Shown here: positions 6,029 through 13,440 of the stretch, piece after piece | How the letters are laid out: each line of letters opens with the position of its first letter | How positions within the stretch are numbered: the stretch's first letter is position 1 | Virus record (IMG/VR): IMGVR_UViG_3300035204_000738 | Span: 1-29,825 of that record | From: a virus | DNA length: 29,825 bases | Reading direction: 5' to 3' (one strand) | Program-made: the position numbers and the translations under genes | Notes under the pieces: generated by a model | The model's input: the letters and a program-made list of their open reading frames with translations, nothing else | What the model was told of the DNA's origin: nothing | Database searches by the model: none

Positions 6029-6904
6029 ATGAGTAAATCTAAGAGTTCTCAAACTAAAAAGGTTTCACTTCACGAATTAAATAATCACAATATAAATAAT
6101 AAACGACAAGCATTGAAAGACTTAAAGATGTTAAACTTTGATGATATACAATTTAAGAACGCAGCACAAAAACGGTTCTATAATACAATATCCAAAAAGG
6201 ATTTAACATTCTGTATTGGTCCTGCTGGCTGTGGTAAAACATACTTATCAGTTCACAAAGCTTTAAGAGAGTTAGGTGATAAAGAGTCTAAAATAGATGG
6301 TATCGTTATCGTCAAACCTCTTGTAGAAGCAGATGGTGAAAAGATAGGTCATCTACCGGGTGATATTGAAGAAAAAACAGCACCCTGGATGATGTCGTTT
6401 TATTATAATATGGAACAGATTATTGGTAAACAAAGATTAAATATCTTGAAAGATGCTAATATCATTCAAGTTATGCCTTTAGCATTTATGAGAGGTATTA
6501 CACTTTCAAATAAATTTGTAGTATTAGATGAAGCACAAAATGCTACACCAGAACAAATAAAAATGTTTGTTACAAGAATTGGTGAAAATAGTAAATATGT
6601 TATCACAGGAGACTTGGAACAATCAGATTTAAGAAATCGTAAAAGTGGATTAGAAGATGCCATTAAACGATTTGCTGGTGTACACGGTGTTGGTTTATCT
6701 ATGTTTAAGGAAAAAGATATTGTAAGACATTCATTAGTAAGAAGATTACTTAAACGGTATCATGATGGGTTTAATATAATTGATGATGTATCAGCTGAAA
6801 CAACAATTTCAATGTGGTTACATGATCATACTGAAATAGAACCACACACTGATGGGTCGTATAATAATCAAAGCGGGGAACATTATTTTAAAATAAAACA
6901 ATAA
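6029..6904 (+). CDS. phoH: PhoH family ATPase
   Basis: 291 residues. Walker A GPAGCGKT at 64-71, Walker B VVLDEAQN at 164-171 and the sensor GDLEQ at 194-198 mark the PhoH/NTPase family, which is widespread in marine phages and linked to phosphate stress and RNA metabolism in bacteria. The role in phages is not established. The 45-residue N-terminus is basic and the C-terminal 45 residues are polar and not conserved. The gene stands alone, between an ATATTTATA motif and a sigma70-like promoter, with GGGAG before the ATG. Confidence 0.95.
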   Translation: MSKSKSSQTKKVSLHELNNHNINNKRQALKDLKMLNFDDIQFKNAAQKRFYNTISKKDLTFCIGPAGCGKTYLSVHKALRELGDKESKIDGIVIVKPLVEADGEKIGHLPGDIEEKTAPWMMSFYYNMEQIIGKQRLNILKDANIIQVMPLAFMRGITLSNKFVVLDEAQNATPEQIKMFVTRIGENSKYVITGDLEQSDLRNRKSGLEDAIKRFAGVHGVGLSMFKEKDIVRHSLVRRLLKRYHDGFNIIDDVSAETTISMWLHDHTEIEPHTDGSYNNQSGEHYFKIKQ

Positions 6905-6921
6905 TGTTATAAAAAAACACT

Positions 6922-6950
6922 TTGATTACATATCAAAGAAGTTGTATATT
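6922..6950 (+). promoter_or_regulatory. sigma70-like promoter
   Basis: TTGATT (6922-6927) and TATATT (6945-6950) are separated by 17 bases, 30 bases before the 3D-domain gene. It shares the longer string AAGTTGTATATTA with the promoter at 8173-8202. Confidence 0.6.
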
Positions 6951-6980
6951 ATATAACAATAATAACAATGGAGATGAATA

Positions 6981-7496
6981 ATGATTAAATCAAACCATGC
7001 ACTCATCATTAACTTTTTATCGTTAGTGATGTTAACAGGTTATTATAGTATTCTGTTGGATGAAGTACACGCTGAAAACTTCGACTTGAGAAAACAGATT
7101 TATCAAGACGAACAACCAGACCTTTACGGTAAACAAGAGTTCAACGTTACTGTAACAATGTATAATCCAACAAGAGGGCAAACAGATTCAACACCAAATG
7201 AATTAGCTGATGGTACAAAAATCAACCCAAACAAAGCATCACACTATAGATATGTTGCACTATCACGAGATTTAATTGCTCGTTGGGGTGGACCATTTGA
7301 TTATGGTGATTATGTGGTGATTGAAGGTACAGGAGCTTATGATGGTGTTTATCAAGTAAAAGACACGATGAATTCCAGGTTCATAAATAGAGTAGATATT
7401 TTAAGGACAGAGGGAAGTAAGTATTTTAAATATGATAATATAACTTTGTATAAATACTTTAAGTATGATCAAGTTACATTACATCAACACGAATAA
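6981..7496 (+). CDS. 3D-domain (MltA-like barrel) cell-wall protein
   Basis: 171 residues. The N-terminal 25-30 residues are hydrophobic, a signal peptide or anchor ending near DEVHAE. The domain at 52-150 matches the 3D fold named for three aspartates, here Asp97 (SRD), Asp128 (VKDTM) and Asp139 (RVDI), related to the barrel of MltA lytic transglycosylases. Such proteins act on peptidoglycan, so release of progeny or DNA entry is a reasonable role. The C-terminus holds a short duplication, KYFKYDNITLY then KYFKYDQVTLH. It begins a small operon with a basic protein and a four-helix membrane protein, which could together be a lysis unit. Confidence 0.75.
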   Translation: MIKSNHALIINFLSLVMLTGYYSILLDEVHAENFDLRKQIYQDEQPDLYGKQEFNVTVTMYNPTRGQTDSTPNELADGTKINPNKASHYRYVALSRDLIARWGGPFDYGDYVVIEGTGAYDGVYQVKDTMNSRFINRVDILRTEGSKYFKYDNITLYKYFKYDQVTLHQHE

Positions 7497-7515
7497 TAAA
7501 TTAGGAGATAGCGGG

Positions 7516-7731
7516 ATGAAAACAATGAGAAGTATTGACGGGAAAAGAATTTTCCGAGTTACAGACGATAAAGCAGCTACATTATATGCAGAAGGTTCAG
7601 CAAATTACGCACCAAAAGAAGAATGGAAAAAAGAGGTTCGTGATATTAAGAAACCAACAGAAACAAAACAAAAGGTTAAATCAAATAAACCATCAAAAGC
7701 ACAGAAAAGACAAATGAGGAAAACGTTATAG
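7516..7731 (+). CDS. small basic hypothetical protein
   Basis: 71 residues from an ATG with TAGGAGA eight bases upstream; a longer frame from 7465 overlaps the upstream gene and has no such site. The first 35 residues look folded (RIFRVTDDKAATLYA), and the rest is a Lys-rich tail. I do not recognise it; the tail suggests nucleic-acid or acidic-surface binding. The next gene starts at the base after its stop. Confidence 0.65.
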   Translation: MKTMRSIDGKRIFRVTDDKAATLYAEGSANYAPKEEWKKEVRDIKKPTETKQKVKSNKPSKAQKRQMRKTL

Positions 7732-8070
7732 GTGATAAATAAGCAAGTTATTTTAGCAACACTTATTTTGGTAGGTGTTCAAATTGTTATTTGGTTTCAA
7801 TTAAATGCTCAATTAAAATGGGAATGGTTTAAAGATAATTCAATGTTATTATCTATATTGGGATTTCCAATATCATATCTTTTAATACTTTCAACGAAAA
7901 TAGGATATGAAGGATTTGGTGAGTTGTGGCCATTACGATTGGTAGGATTTGCTGCCGGAATGATTTCATTTCCGATTATTACTTGGTATGTGTTAGGGGA
8001 AGGTATAACATTAAAAACTGGTATTTCAATGGTATTGGGTTTAATAATAATGTTATTACAGTTTATTTAA
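7732..8070 (+). CDS. four-helix membrane protein
   Basis: 112 residues from a GTG start immediately after the previous stop. Four hydrophobic segments lie at about residues 5-25, 37-54, 64-88 and 92-112, with short loops. The length and helix count are like small-multidrug-resistance/DMT-type proteins, and also like multi-helix holins. No family signature decides between them. Placed after a peptidoglycan-active 3D-domain protein, a holin-like role is possible but unproven. Confidence 0.65.
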   Translation: MINKQVILATLILVGVQIVIWFQLNAQLKWEWFKDNSMLLSILGFPISYLLILSTKIGYEGFGELWPLRLVGFAAGMISFPIITWYVLGEGITLKTGISMVLGLIIMLLQFI

Positions 8071-8102
8071 TTGATCAGTTGTTTATTGTTTATTGTGATC
8101 AA
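8071..8102. repeat. inverted repeat in the queD upstream region
   Basis: TTGATCA (8071-8077) and TGATCAA (8096-8102) form a perfect 7-bp inverted repeat around an 18-base loop, starting at the base after the previous stop codon. No T-run follows, so it is a weak terminator candidate at best. An operator is an alternative. A second small repeat, CAGATAAAAAA, occurs at 8130 and 8159. Confidence 0.35.
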
Positions 8103-8172
8103 CTATAATTAGTATACAGTAAATATAAACAGATAAAAAAAATTGTAACAATATTATTCAGATAAAAAATAC

Positions 8173-8202
8173 TTGTTTTATATAGTAAAAAAGTTGTATA
8201 TT
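8173..8202 (+). promoter_or_regulatory. sigma70-like promoter of the 7-deazaguanine operon
   Basis: TTGTTT (8173-8178) and TATATT (8197-8202) are separated by 18 bases, 29 bases before queD. No further promoter or terminator is evident until 14149, so this element probably drives queD through the late sigma factor gene. Confidence 0.6.
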
Positions 8203-8231
8203 AAAATAATTAAAAATTAAAAGGTATAAGA

Positions 8232-8780
8232 ATGCAATATATTACACGCTCAGGGACATTTGATTATGGACATAGAGTAATGAATGAAAAAATGAAATGT
8301 TTTAATCTTCATGGACATACAGGACTTTATGAATTGACATTTTCTTTTAATACAATGGAAGATATTGGTTATGCTATAGATTTTAAGGAAATTAAAAGAG
8401 TGGCTTGTCAATGGATTGATGATTTGTTAGACCACAGTTTCATTGCCAATCCAAAAGATAAAACTTATATTAAAGCAGCTGAAAAAGAAAATAGTAAATT
8501 ATGGTTGATGTCCTTGAATGGTAAAGGTAATTATTGTAATCCATCAGTTGAAAATTTAGCAAGGGAGATATTCTTAACTATGGAAATTTTATTTGAGGAC
8601 TACACAGATTTGGATATTTCTGAAATTAAATTAAATGAAACTCCAAAATGTTATACAATTTGTAATAGTAAGTCTATTCCAGAACAAGAAAAAACTAATT
8701 TTAGAAAAGTTAATTACCATTCAATTAAATCATATGCGGATGAAAAGGGGATTGTAGAATACGATGACAGAAAGATATAG
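8232..8780 (+). CDS. queD: 6-carboxy-5,6,7,8-tetrahydropterin synthase (QueD)
   Basis: Second step of the 7-deazaguanine pathway, turning dihydroneopterin triphosphate into carboxytetrahydropterin. Zinc ligands are His14 (FDYGH) and His27 and His29 of LHGH. The catalytic Cys23 lies in the CxxxHGH arrangement characteristic of QueD rather than eukaryote-type PTPS. Further signatures are AIDF (49-51) and LDHS (66-69). At 182 residues it is longer than the usual 120-140, with an insertion after residue 70 and a 35-residue C-terminal tail. The first gene of the operon; it overlaps queE by 17 bases. Confidence 0.92.
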   Translation: MQYITRSGTFDYGHRVMNEKMKCFNLHGHTGLYELTFSFNTMEDIGYAIDFKEIKRVACQWIDDLLDHSFIANPKDKTYIKAAEKENSKLWLMSLNGKGNYCNPSVENLAREIFLTMEILFEDYTDLDISEIKLNETPKCYTICNSKSIPEQEKTNFRKVNYHSIKSYADEKGIVEYDDRKI

Positions 8781-9564
8781 AATGGATTATTTACATCACA
8801 GAGAATTGTTAAATTTAGATTGGAAAAAGAAAATACCTATATCTGAAATATATACTTGTTTACAGGGTGAAGGAAAGTATATTGGTATTCCACACATTCT
8901 TATTAGAGTTACAGGATGTAAATTAAGATGTCAGTTTTCTAATTCATTTTGTGATACACCTTACGCTTCTTGGAAACCAGAAAAAGGTAAATATACTTTT
9001 AATGATATTGCAGAGTTTTATGAAACACACTCACATATTAAACACACGATGATTACAGGAGGTGGTCCAACACTACATCCAGAAGTTTTACAGATGTTAT
9101 GTTTGATAGCTAAAAGAAAAGGACATTATATTACTATTGAAACAGAGGGTTCAGAATTTGTACAGACAGTTGGAGATTTTGTTTCCCTATCACCTAAATT
9201 ATCTAATTCAACACCACAACCAGGAACTTGGATGGAATATGCTAATCGTGAAGTTACAGAAAAAGATAAACAACAACACGAAAAGTGGAGATGTAATTAT
9301 GATGATATGAAGAAACTAATTGATAATCATCCAGACTATCAAATGAAACCAGTTATTTCAAATGAAGAAGATTTAAAAGAAGTAAAAGAGTTACAGAAAA
9401 TATTGAATGTTCCAAATAATAAAGTCTGGTTAATGCCTGAAGGATTAGTTGAAGAACAATTAAATGAACGAAGAAAGTGGTTAATGGAGTTATGTACTGC
9501 ACTCGGTTATAACTTTTCAGACCGATTACATATTATCACTTATGGTGATGTACGAGGGGTATAG
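8764..9564 (+). CDS. queE: 7-carboxy-7-deazaguanine synthase (QueE), radical SAM
   Basis: Converts carboxytetrahydropterin to 7-carboxy-7-deazaguanine using S-adenosylmethionine and an iron-sulfur cluster. Family signs: YTCLQGEGKYIG (30-41), a cluster motif in GCKLRC...CDTPYASW, SPKL, and a C-terminal DRLHIITYGDVRGV matching the RLH..wGd.rG end of QueE. Two departures from usual motifs are seen. The cluster cysteines are Cys52, Cys56 and Cys63 (CX3CX6C, not CX3CX2C), and the SAM-binding GGEP is GGGP at 99-102. 266 residues. The ATG lies inside the end of queD, which implies coupled translation. Confidence 0.9.
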   Translation: MTERYRMDYLHHRELLNLDWKKKIPISEIYTCLQGEGKYIGIPHILIRVTGCKLRCQFSNSFCDTPYASWKPEKGKYTFNDIAEFYETHSHIKHTMITGGGPTLHPEVLQMLCLIAKRKGHYITIETEGSEFVQTVGDFVSLSPKLSNSTPQPGTWMEYANREVTEKDKQQHEKWRCNYDDMKKLIDNHPDYQMKPVISNEEDLKEVKELQKILNVPNNKVWLMPEGLVEEQLNERRKWLMELCTALGYNFSDRLHIITYGDVRGV

Positions 9565-9786
9565 ATGTATATTGAATATATAGGTTGGATTGGTTTTATA
9601 TTTCTTATTGGTGGTTATTATCTAAATGCTAAACAAAATATTTTGTGTTTTATATCTTGGGTATTTGGAAATATATTATTATTAGTATATGCTGTGATAA
9701 TAAACGCATTACCACAAGTAGCCACAGCATTGGTAGTATTAGTTATGAATATTTATGGTTATTTACAATGGAGTAAGGATGACTAA
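9565..9786 (+). CDS. small three-helix membrane protein
   Basis: 73 residues with three hydrophobic helices (about 6-22, 25-47 and 50-69). Helix 3 begins LPQ and ends NIYGYLQW, which resembles the end of PnuC nicotinamide riboside transporters. A three-helix unit with a PQ pair also recalls SemiSWEET proteins, so a half-transporter acting as an oligomer is possible. It lies directly between queE and folE with no gap on the queE side and overlaps folE by eight bases. A link to pterin, deazapurine or nucleoside movement is suggested by position only. It is much smaller than the known queuosine-precursor transporters. Confidence 0.7.
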   Translation: MYIEYIGWIGFIFLIGGYYLNAKQNILCFISWVFGNILLLVYAVIINALPQVATALVVLVMNIYGYLQWSKDD

Positions 9787-10411
9787 ATTAAAATATGCAA
9801 ATGGTAATAAACCATTAACAGAAGAACAAAAACAAAAGATGATTGAAGAAGCAGCTAAACATTATGGAAACTATATGACAGCTCTTGGATTTGATTGGGA
9901 GAATGACCCAAATAGTTCTGATACACCCATGAGAGTAGCTAAGGCATTTGTAAATGATTTAGCTGAAGGTGTTTATTCAGAAGGTCCAAAGATTACAGCA
10001 TTTGATAATGTTGATAGATATGATGGTATGGTATTTCAAGGAAACATAAAACTACATTCATTCTGTAGTCATCATCATCTTCCATTTGTTGGAGTAGCTA
10101 ATGTAGGTTACATTCCAGGAATTGATGGTAAGGTGATTGGTTTAAGTAAGTTAAATCGTATTGTAGAGTTCTATGCTAGACGACCACAAGTTCAAGAAAA
10201 TTTAACAATGCAAATACATAAACATATTGATAGAGTTTGTGAGAAGAATGAAGGTGTCGCTGTGATGTTAGAGGCTAATCATATGTGTGCTTGTGTTCGT
10301 GGAGTTAAACACGATGCTACAATGAAAACAAGTAAATTGAGTGGAGCTTTTATGGATAGTACAGAATTAGCTCGAACAGAATTTTATGAATTTGTAAGAG
10401 GATTGAAATGA
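9779..10411 (+). CDS. folE: GTP cyclohydrolase I
   Basis: First step of the pathway: GTP to dihydroneopterin triphosphate. The start at 9779 is chosen because GGAGTAAGG lies just upstream; a longer frame to 9755 has no site. Zinc ligands are Cys96 and His99 in CSHHHLPF and Cys170 in NHMCACVRG. The core GLSKLNRIVEFYARRPQVQE (121-140) is nearly the family consensus. 210 residues, the usual bacterial size for the long form. Overlaps neighbours on both sides (queC starts four bases before its end). It also makes folate precursors, but here it sits inside a que cluster. Confidence 0.96.
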   Translation: MTKLKYANGNKPLTEEQKQKMIEEAAKHYGNYMTALGFDWENDPNSSDTPMRVAKAFVNDLAEGVYSEGPKITAFDNVDRYDGMVFQGNIKLHSFCSHHHLPFVGVANVGYIPGIDGKVIGLSKLNRIVEFYARRPQVQENLTMQIHKHIDRVCEKNEGVAVMLEANHMCACVRGVKHDATMKTSKLSGAFMDSTELARTEFYEFVRGLK

Positions 10412-11178
10412 TAAATAAAAATACATTAACAAAACCAATAAATAAAAAAGTATTACTATGCTCAGCTGGTATGGATAGTTACATAATTGATAAACTTGAA
10501 AAACCAGATGTATGTTTGTTCATTGATAGCAAATCAAATTATAGTGAGATAGAAAAAAAGTGGATGATTGAAAATGAAGTGCACTATCATAATCTTGTAA
10601 TAATGGATAATGTGTTAGATTTGTCTATGGTTGAATTAGATAATTTTATTGTACCGATTAGAAATTTATTTTTTGCTGCATTTGGAACATACTTTGGAGA
10701 TGATATTATACTTGGAGCTACTTATGGTGATAGGAGTAGTGATAAGGATTATACATTTCAGGGTATGATGAATGGAGTATTAAATTATATATATGGGAAA
10801 AGTCATTGGTGTGAAGGTAGAAATATAAACTTCAACTTGAAATATAAAGAATGGACAAAAGAAGATTTAATAAAAGAATTTATTAAACAGGGTGGTGATG
10901 TAGAAGAGCTTGTGTTCAATAGTTTCAGTTGTTACACACCAGATGAAAACGAAGAACCCTGTGGTAAATGTAAACCTTGTATTAGAAAGTTTCTTTCAAT
11001 ACTCGGTGCAACTGGTGTTGATATTAGTGAATATTATGATAATAAACCACGAGATTATTTTACAGAAGAAGTTATACAACAATGGATAGGTGAATTAAAA
11101 GTTCCTGTGAATAGACGAGGTAGAGAGAGTGAAGAAACAGAAAATGTGTTATATGATATGTTAGAGGGAAGATGTTAA
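10408..11178 (+). CDS. queC: 7-cyano-7-deazaguanine (preQ0) synthase, QueC
   Basis: ATP-dependent conversion of carboxy-deazaguanine and ammonia to preQ0. The PP-loop reads SAGMDS (19-24) instead of the usual SGGxDS. The C-terminal zinc site is complete: Cys175 in SCYTPDE, then Cys185, Cys188 and Cys191 in PCGKCKPC. FIVPIRN at 80-86 and ILGATYGDR match the substrate-binding regions. 256 residues, about 25 longer than cellular QueC. With folE, queD and queE it completes the route from GTP to preQ0 inside one operon. Overlaps dpdA by seven bases. Confidence 0.92.
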   Translation: MINKNTLTKPINKKVLLCSAGMDSYIIDKLEKPDVCLFIDSKSNYSEIEKKWMIENEVHYHNLVIMDNVLDLSMVELDNFIVPIRNLFFAAFGTYFGDDIILGATYGDRSSDKDYTFQGMMNGVLNYIYGKSHWCEGRNINFNLKYKEWTKEDLIKEFIKQGGDVEELVFNSFSCYTPDENEEPCGKCKPCIRKFLSILGATGVDISEYYDNKPRDYFTEEVIQQWIGELKVPVNRRGRESEETENVLYDMLEGRC

Positions 11179-12380
11179 TACAAAATAAATTTAAGTATTT
11201 CCCATCATTTTCTGTTGGTGGGTTTGGAGACGCTCTACGAAGTAACTATAAATTTTTAGATGGATTTTCTTGTAGATTTTATTCAGAGGATTTTCCAGAA
11301 AAGTTTAGACATAATGAGTTTCTAATATCAGCTGGACACTTTATAAGAAATAATCCAGACTTATATAATGAACATGGTTTTACAAATAAGAATTTAATTA
11401 TGGGTGACTCTGGTGGTTATCAAATATGTTCTGGAGCAACCAAATGGAAACCAGAATTAACACAACAATCATTTGAGTGGTTGGAACGAAATTCTAATAT
11501 AGCCATGAACTTGGATATTCCACCAAGACTTAAATATGATGGTAGGTTTAATGAATGTCTTAATTTAAGTAAAGATAATTTTAAGTACTTTGCAGATAAT
11601 CAAAGTGGTAATGTAGAATATCTAAATGTAATTCAAGGTAGTGATGAACATTCATTTAAGAAATGGTATGACGAAGTTAAACAATACCCATTTCAAGGTT
11701 GGGCTATAGGTGGTTCTGGATTTAGTTACTATAAATTCTTATCAGGACTTATGGTATTGTTGGATGGAAATGAACATCATAATCCAAATATAAAATACTT
11801 TCATATACTTGGTTCATCACGAATTACATACTTTTTAATGTTGATACAATTACAAAAATCATTAAATGAAATTGGAGTTGATATAACTATAACAACCGAT
11901 AGTTCATCACCTGATAGAGCAGTTGTCTTTGGAACTTATTATTCTGGATATAGTATTAAGCGTGGTACTTGGGAAGGTATAGGTTTTCCAAACGAAGCTA
12001 ACCATTCAGATATAATAGATGAATTTGTTGAATTAGAAAATCCAACATTTCCAATCATAAATGAATTTGATGTTGAATTATCAAAGCATGTAGATTTTAG
12101 TTCAGTAAAAGATAGAGTAGCATATAGTACAGGAATGAGATTACATAATTTCCAATTTTTTAAGGATGTAATAAATAAGGTTGAAAGTATTGTTTATGGA
12201 CATGATTTTATTTTACAACAAACATTATCAACAGATATGTACAATATATTACATTCAATTGATGAAATGGTAAAGAGTGATAATCCAAGATTAGTATTTG
12301 AGAAACACAAACCATTATACTCAAAGTTAAGTAATACAAAAAAAGAAGTACAAACAAATACAACACATACATTTTTTTAA
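11172..12380 (+). CDS. dpdA: DpdA-like DNA 7-deazaguanine transglycosylase (TGT fold)
   Basis: 402 residues with features of the tRNA-guanine transglycosylase barrel. DSGGYQ (79-84) contains the conserved acid-base Asp79. MNLDIPP has Asp115, VIQG is at 153-156 and GWAIGGSG at 176-183. TTDSSS with Asp243 is the best candidate for the nucleophile. The zinc-binding cysteines of cellular TGT are absent, which fits the DpdA group that exchanges guanine for preQ0-type bases in DNA. Position directly after queC supports a role in modifying phage DNA, so that host restriction enzymes fail to cut. No queF or amidotransferase is in the window, so preQ0 itself is the predicted base. DNA rather than tRNA as target is inference. 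Confidence 0.82.
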   Translation: MLIQNKFKYFPSFSVGGFGDALRSNYKFLDGFSCRFYSEDFPEKFRHNEFLISAGHFIRNNPDLYNEHGFTNKNLIMGDSGGYQICSGATKWKPELTQQSFEWLERNSNIAMNLDIPPRLKYDGRFNECLNLSKDNFKYFADNQSGNVEYLNVIQGSDEHSFKKWYDEVKQYPFQGWAIGGSGFSYYKFLSGLMVLLDGNEHHNPNIKYFHILGSSRITYFLMLIQLQKSLNEIGVDITITTDSSSPDRAVVFGTYYSGYSIKRGTWEGIGFPNEANHSDIIDEFVELENPTFPIINEFDVELSKHVDFSSVKDRVAYSTGMRLHNFQFFKDVINKVESIVYGHDFILQQTLSTDMYNILHSIDEMVKSDNPRLVFEKHKPLYSKLSNTKKEVQTNTTHTFF

Positions 12381-12391
12381 TAGGAGAAGCA

Positions 12392-13129
12392 ATGCAACTA
12401 ACAGCAGAACAAATACAAAATAATTGGGACAAACTAATAACAATTATTAAAGAAACATTTGAGGGTGAGAGAAAAGAAAATCTGTTAAAGATGTACAATC
12501 ACTTTCAAGAACGAATGATGATAGCACCCGCATCTGGTCAATCACATTTTCATTTATGTGTACCTGGTGGATATGTACAACATATTCTAAACATCATACA
12601 TTACTCAAAAGAGTTTTACAAATTATGGAAAGATAACGGAGCTTATGTAGATGACTATACAGAAGAAGAATTAATCTTCGCCGCGATGCATCATGACTTG
12701 GGTAAAGCTGGTGATTTAGAACAAGACCATTATATTCCAAATCCGTCAGAGTGGCATAGAATAAATCAAGGAAAAATTTATACAAATAATCCTGACTTAA
12801 ATTTTATGACCCCACCAGATAGAGCTATATGGATATTAAATCAGTTTGGTATTACAATGTCACAGAATGAATATATTGGAATTAAATTAACTGATGGGAT
12901 GTATGACGAGGGTAATATTCAGTATCTTAAATCATATGCACCAGAAAAGAAGTTGAAATCTAATATGGCTCATATACTTCATCAAGCTGATATGACTACA
13001 ACTCGTATTGAGTACGAAGATTGGTTACATGCAGATGAAAAAACTAAACAAGTTAAAGCACCAAAAACAAATGATGAACATAAAAAAGTGGAAAACTTAA
13101 AATCAAAGTTTGATGAACTTTTTGCGTAG
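12392..13129 (+). CDS. HD-domain phosphohydrolase
   Basis: 245 residues with HD-superfamily metal ligands: His64 (GGYVQH), His101-Asp102 in AAMHHDLGK, and Asp200 in HQADMTT. Members hydrolyse phosphate esters of nucleotides or second messengers; the substrate is not visible here. It follows dpdA by 11 bases with TAGGAG before the ATG, in the same operon. Candidate roles are trimming nucleotide pools (for example dGTP or deaza-nucleotides) or breaking a host alarm nucleotide. A lysine-rich C-terminal tail follows the domain. Confidence 0.8.
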   Translation: MQLTAEQIQNNWDKLITIIKETFEGERKENLLKMYNHFQERMMIAPASGQSHFHLCVPGGYVQHILNIIHYSKEFYKLWKDNGAYVDDYTEEELIFAAMHHDLGKAGDLEQDHYIPNPSEWHRINQGKIYTNNPDLNFMTPPDRAIWILNQFGITMSQNEYIGIKLTDGMYDEGNIQYLKSYAPEKKLKSNMAHILHQADMTTTRIEYEDWLHADEKTKQVKAPKTNDEHKKVENLKSKFDELFA

Positions 13130-13140
13130 GAGGTAATAAT

Positions 13141-13440
13141 ATGTTATATGATTTATTTTTTGTTTTATTCTTTTTAATAAGTGTTGTATCAACATCACTT
13201 GTATATTTTTCATTGAGAAGAATAAATCAATATGAAAATCTAATATTTCAGTTTCAACAAATAATTGAATATGCTGCCGAAAAAATGAAAGCCGTAGATG
13301 CAAGTGGTCATTACGAAGCAGATGATGAAACTGGATTTTTCTTTCAACAATTAAAAGAGTTACAGGAGTTATTAAATGAATTATTTGAAAACGAACAGTC
13401 AGAGGAGAATAGTAGTGCCAAAGAAAAAGAAAAAGAGTAA
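13141..13440 (+). CDS. membrane-anchored coiled-coil protein
   Basis: 99 residues. One N-terminal transmembrane helix (about residues 3-24, Phe/Leu-rich) is followed by a helical, acidic cytoplasmic or periplasmic part ending in a Glu/Lys-rich tail. AGGAGG is seven bases before the ATG. It overlaps the late sigma gene by 26 bases, so the two are probably translated together. It could be a membrane tether for a partner or a spanin-like protein. Not recognised. Confidence 0.7.
   Translation: MLYDLFFVLFFLISVVSTSLVYFSLRRINQYENLIFQFQQIIEYAAEKMKAVDASGHYEADDETGFFFQQLKELQELLNELFENEQSEENSSAKEKEKE

Noticed and set aside
8102-8231. preQ1-type riboswitch before queD
   Set aside because: The region is plain AT-rich DNA with a promoter. 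I find no compact hairpin followed by the A-rich tail and pseudoknot pattern.
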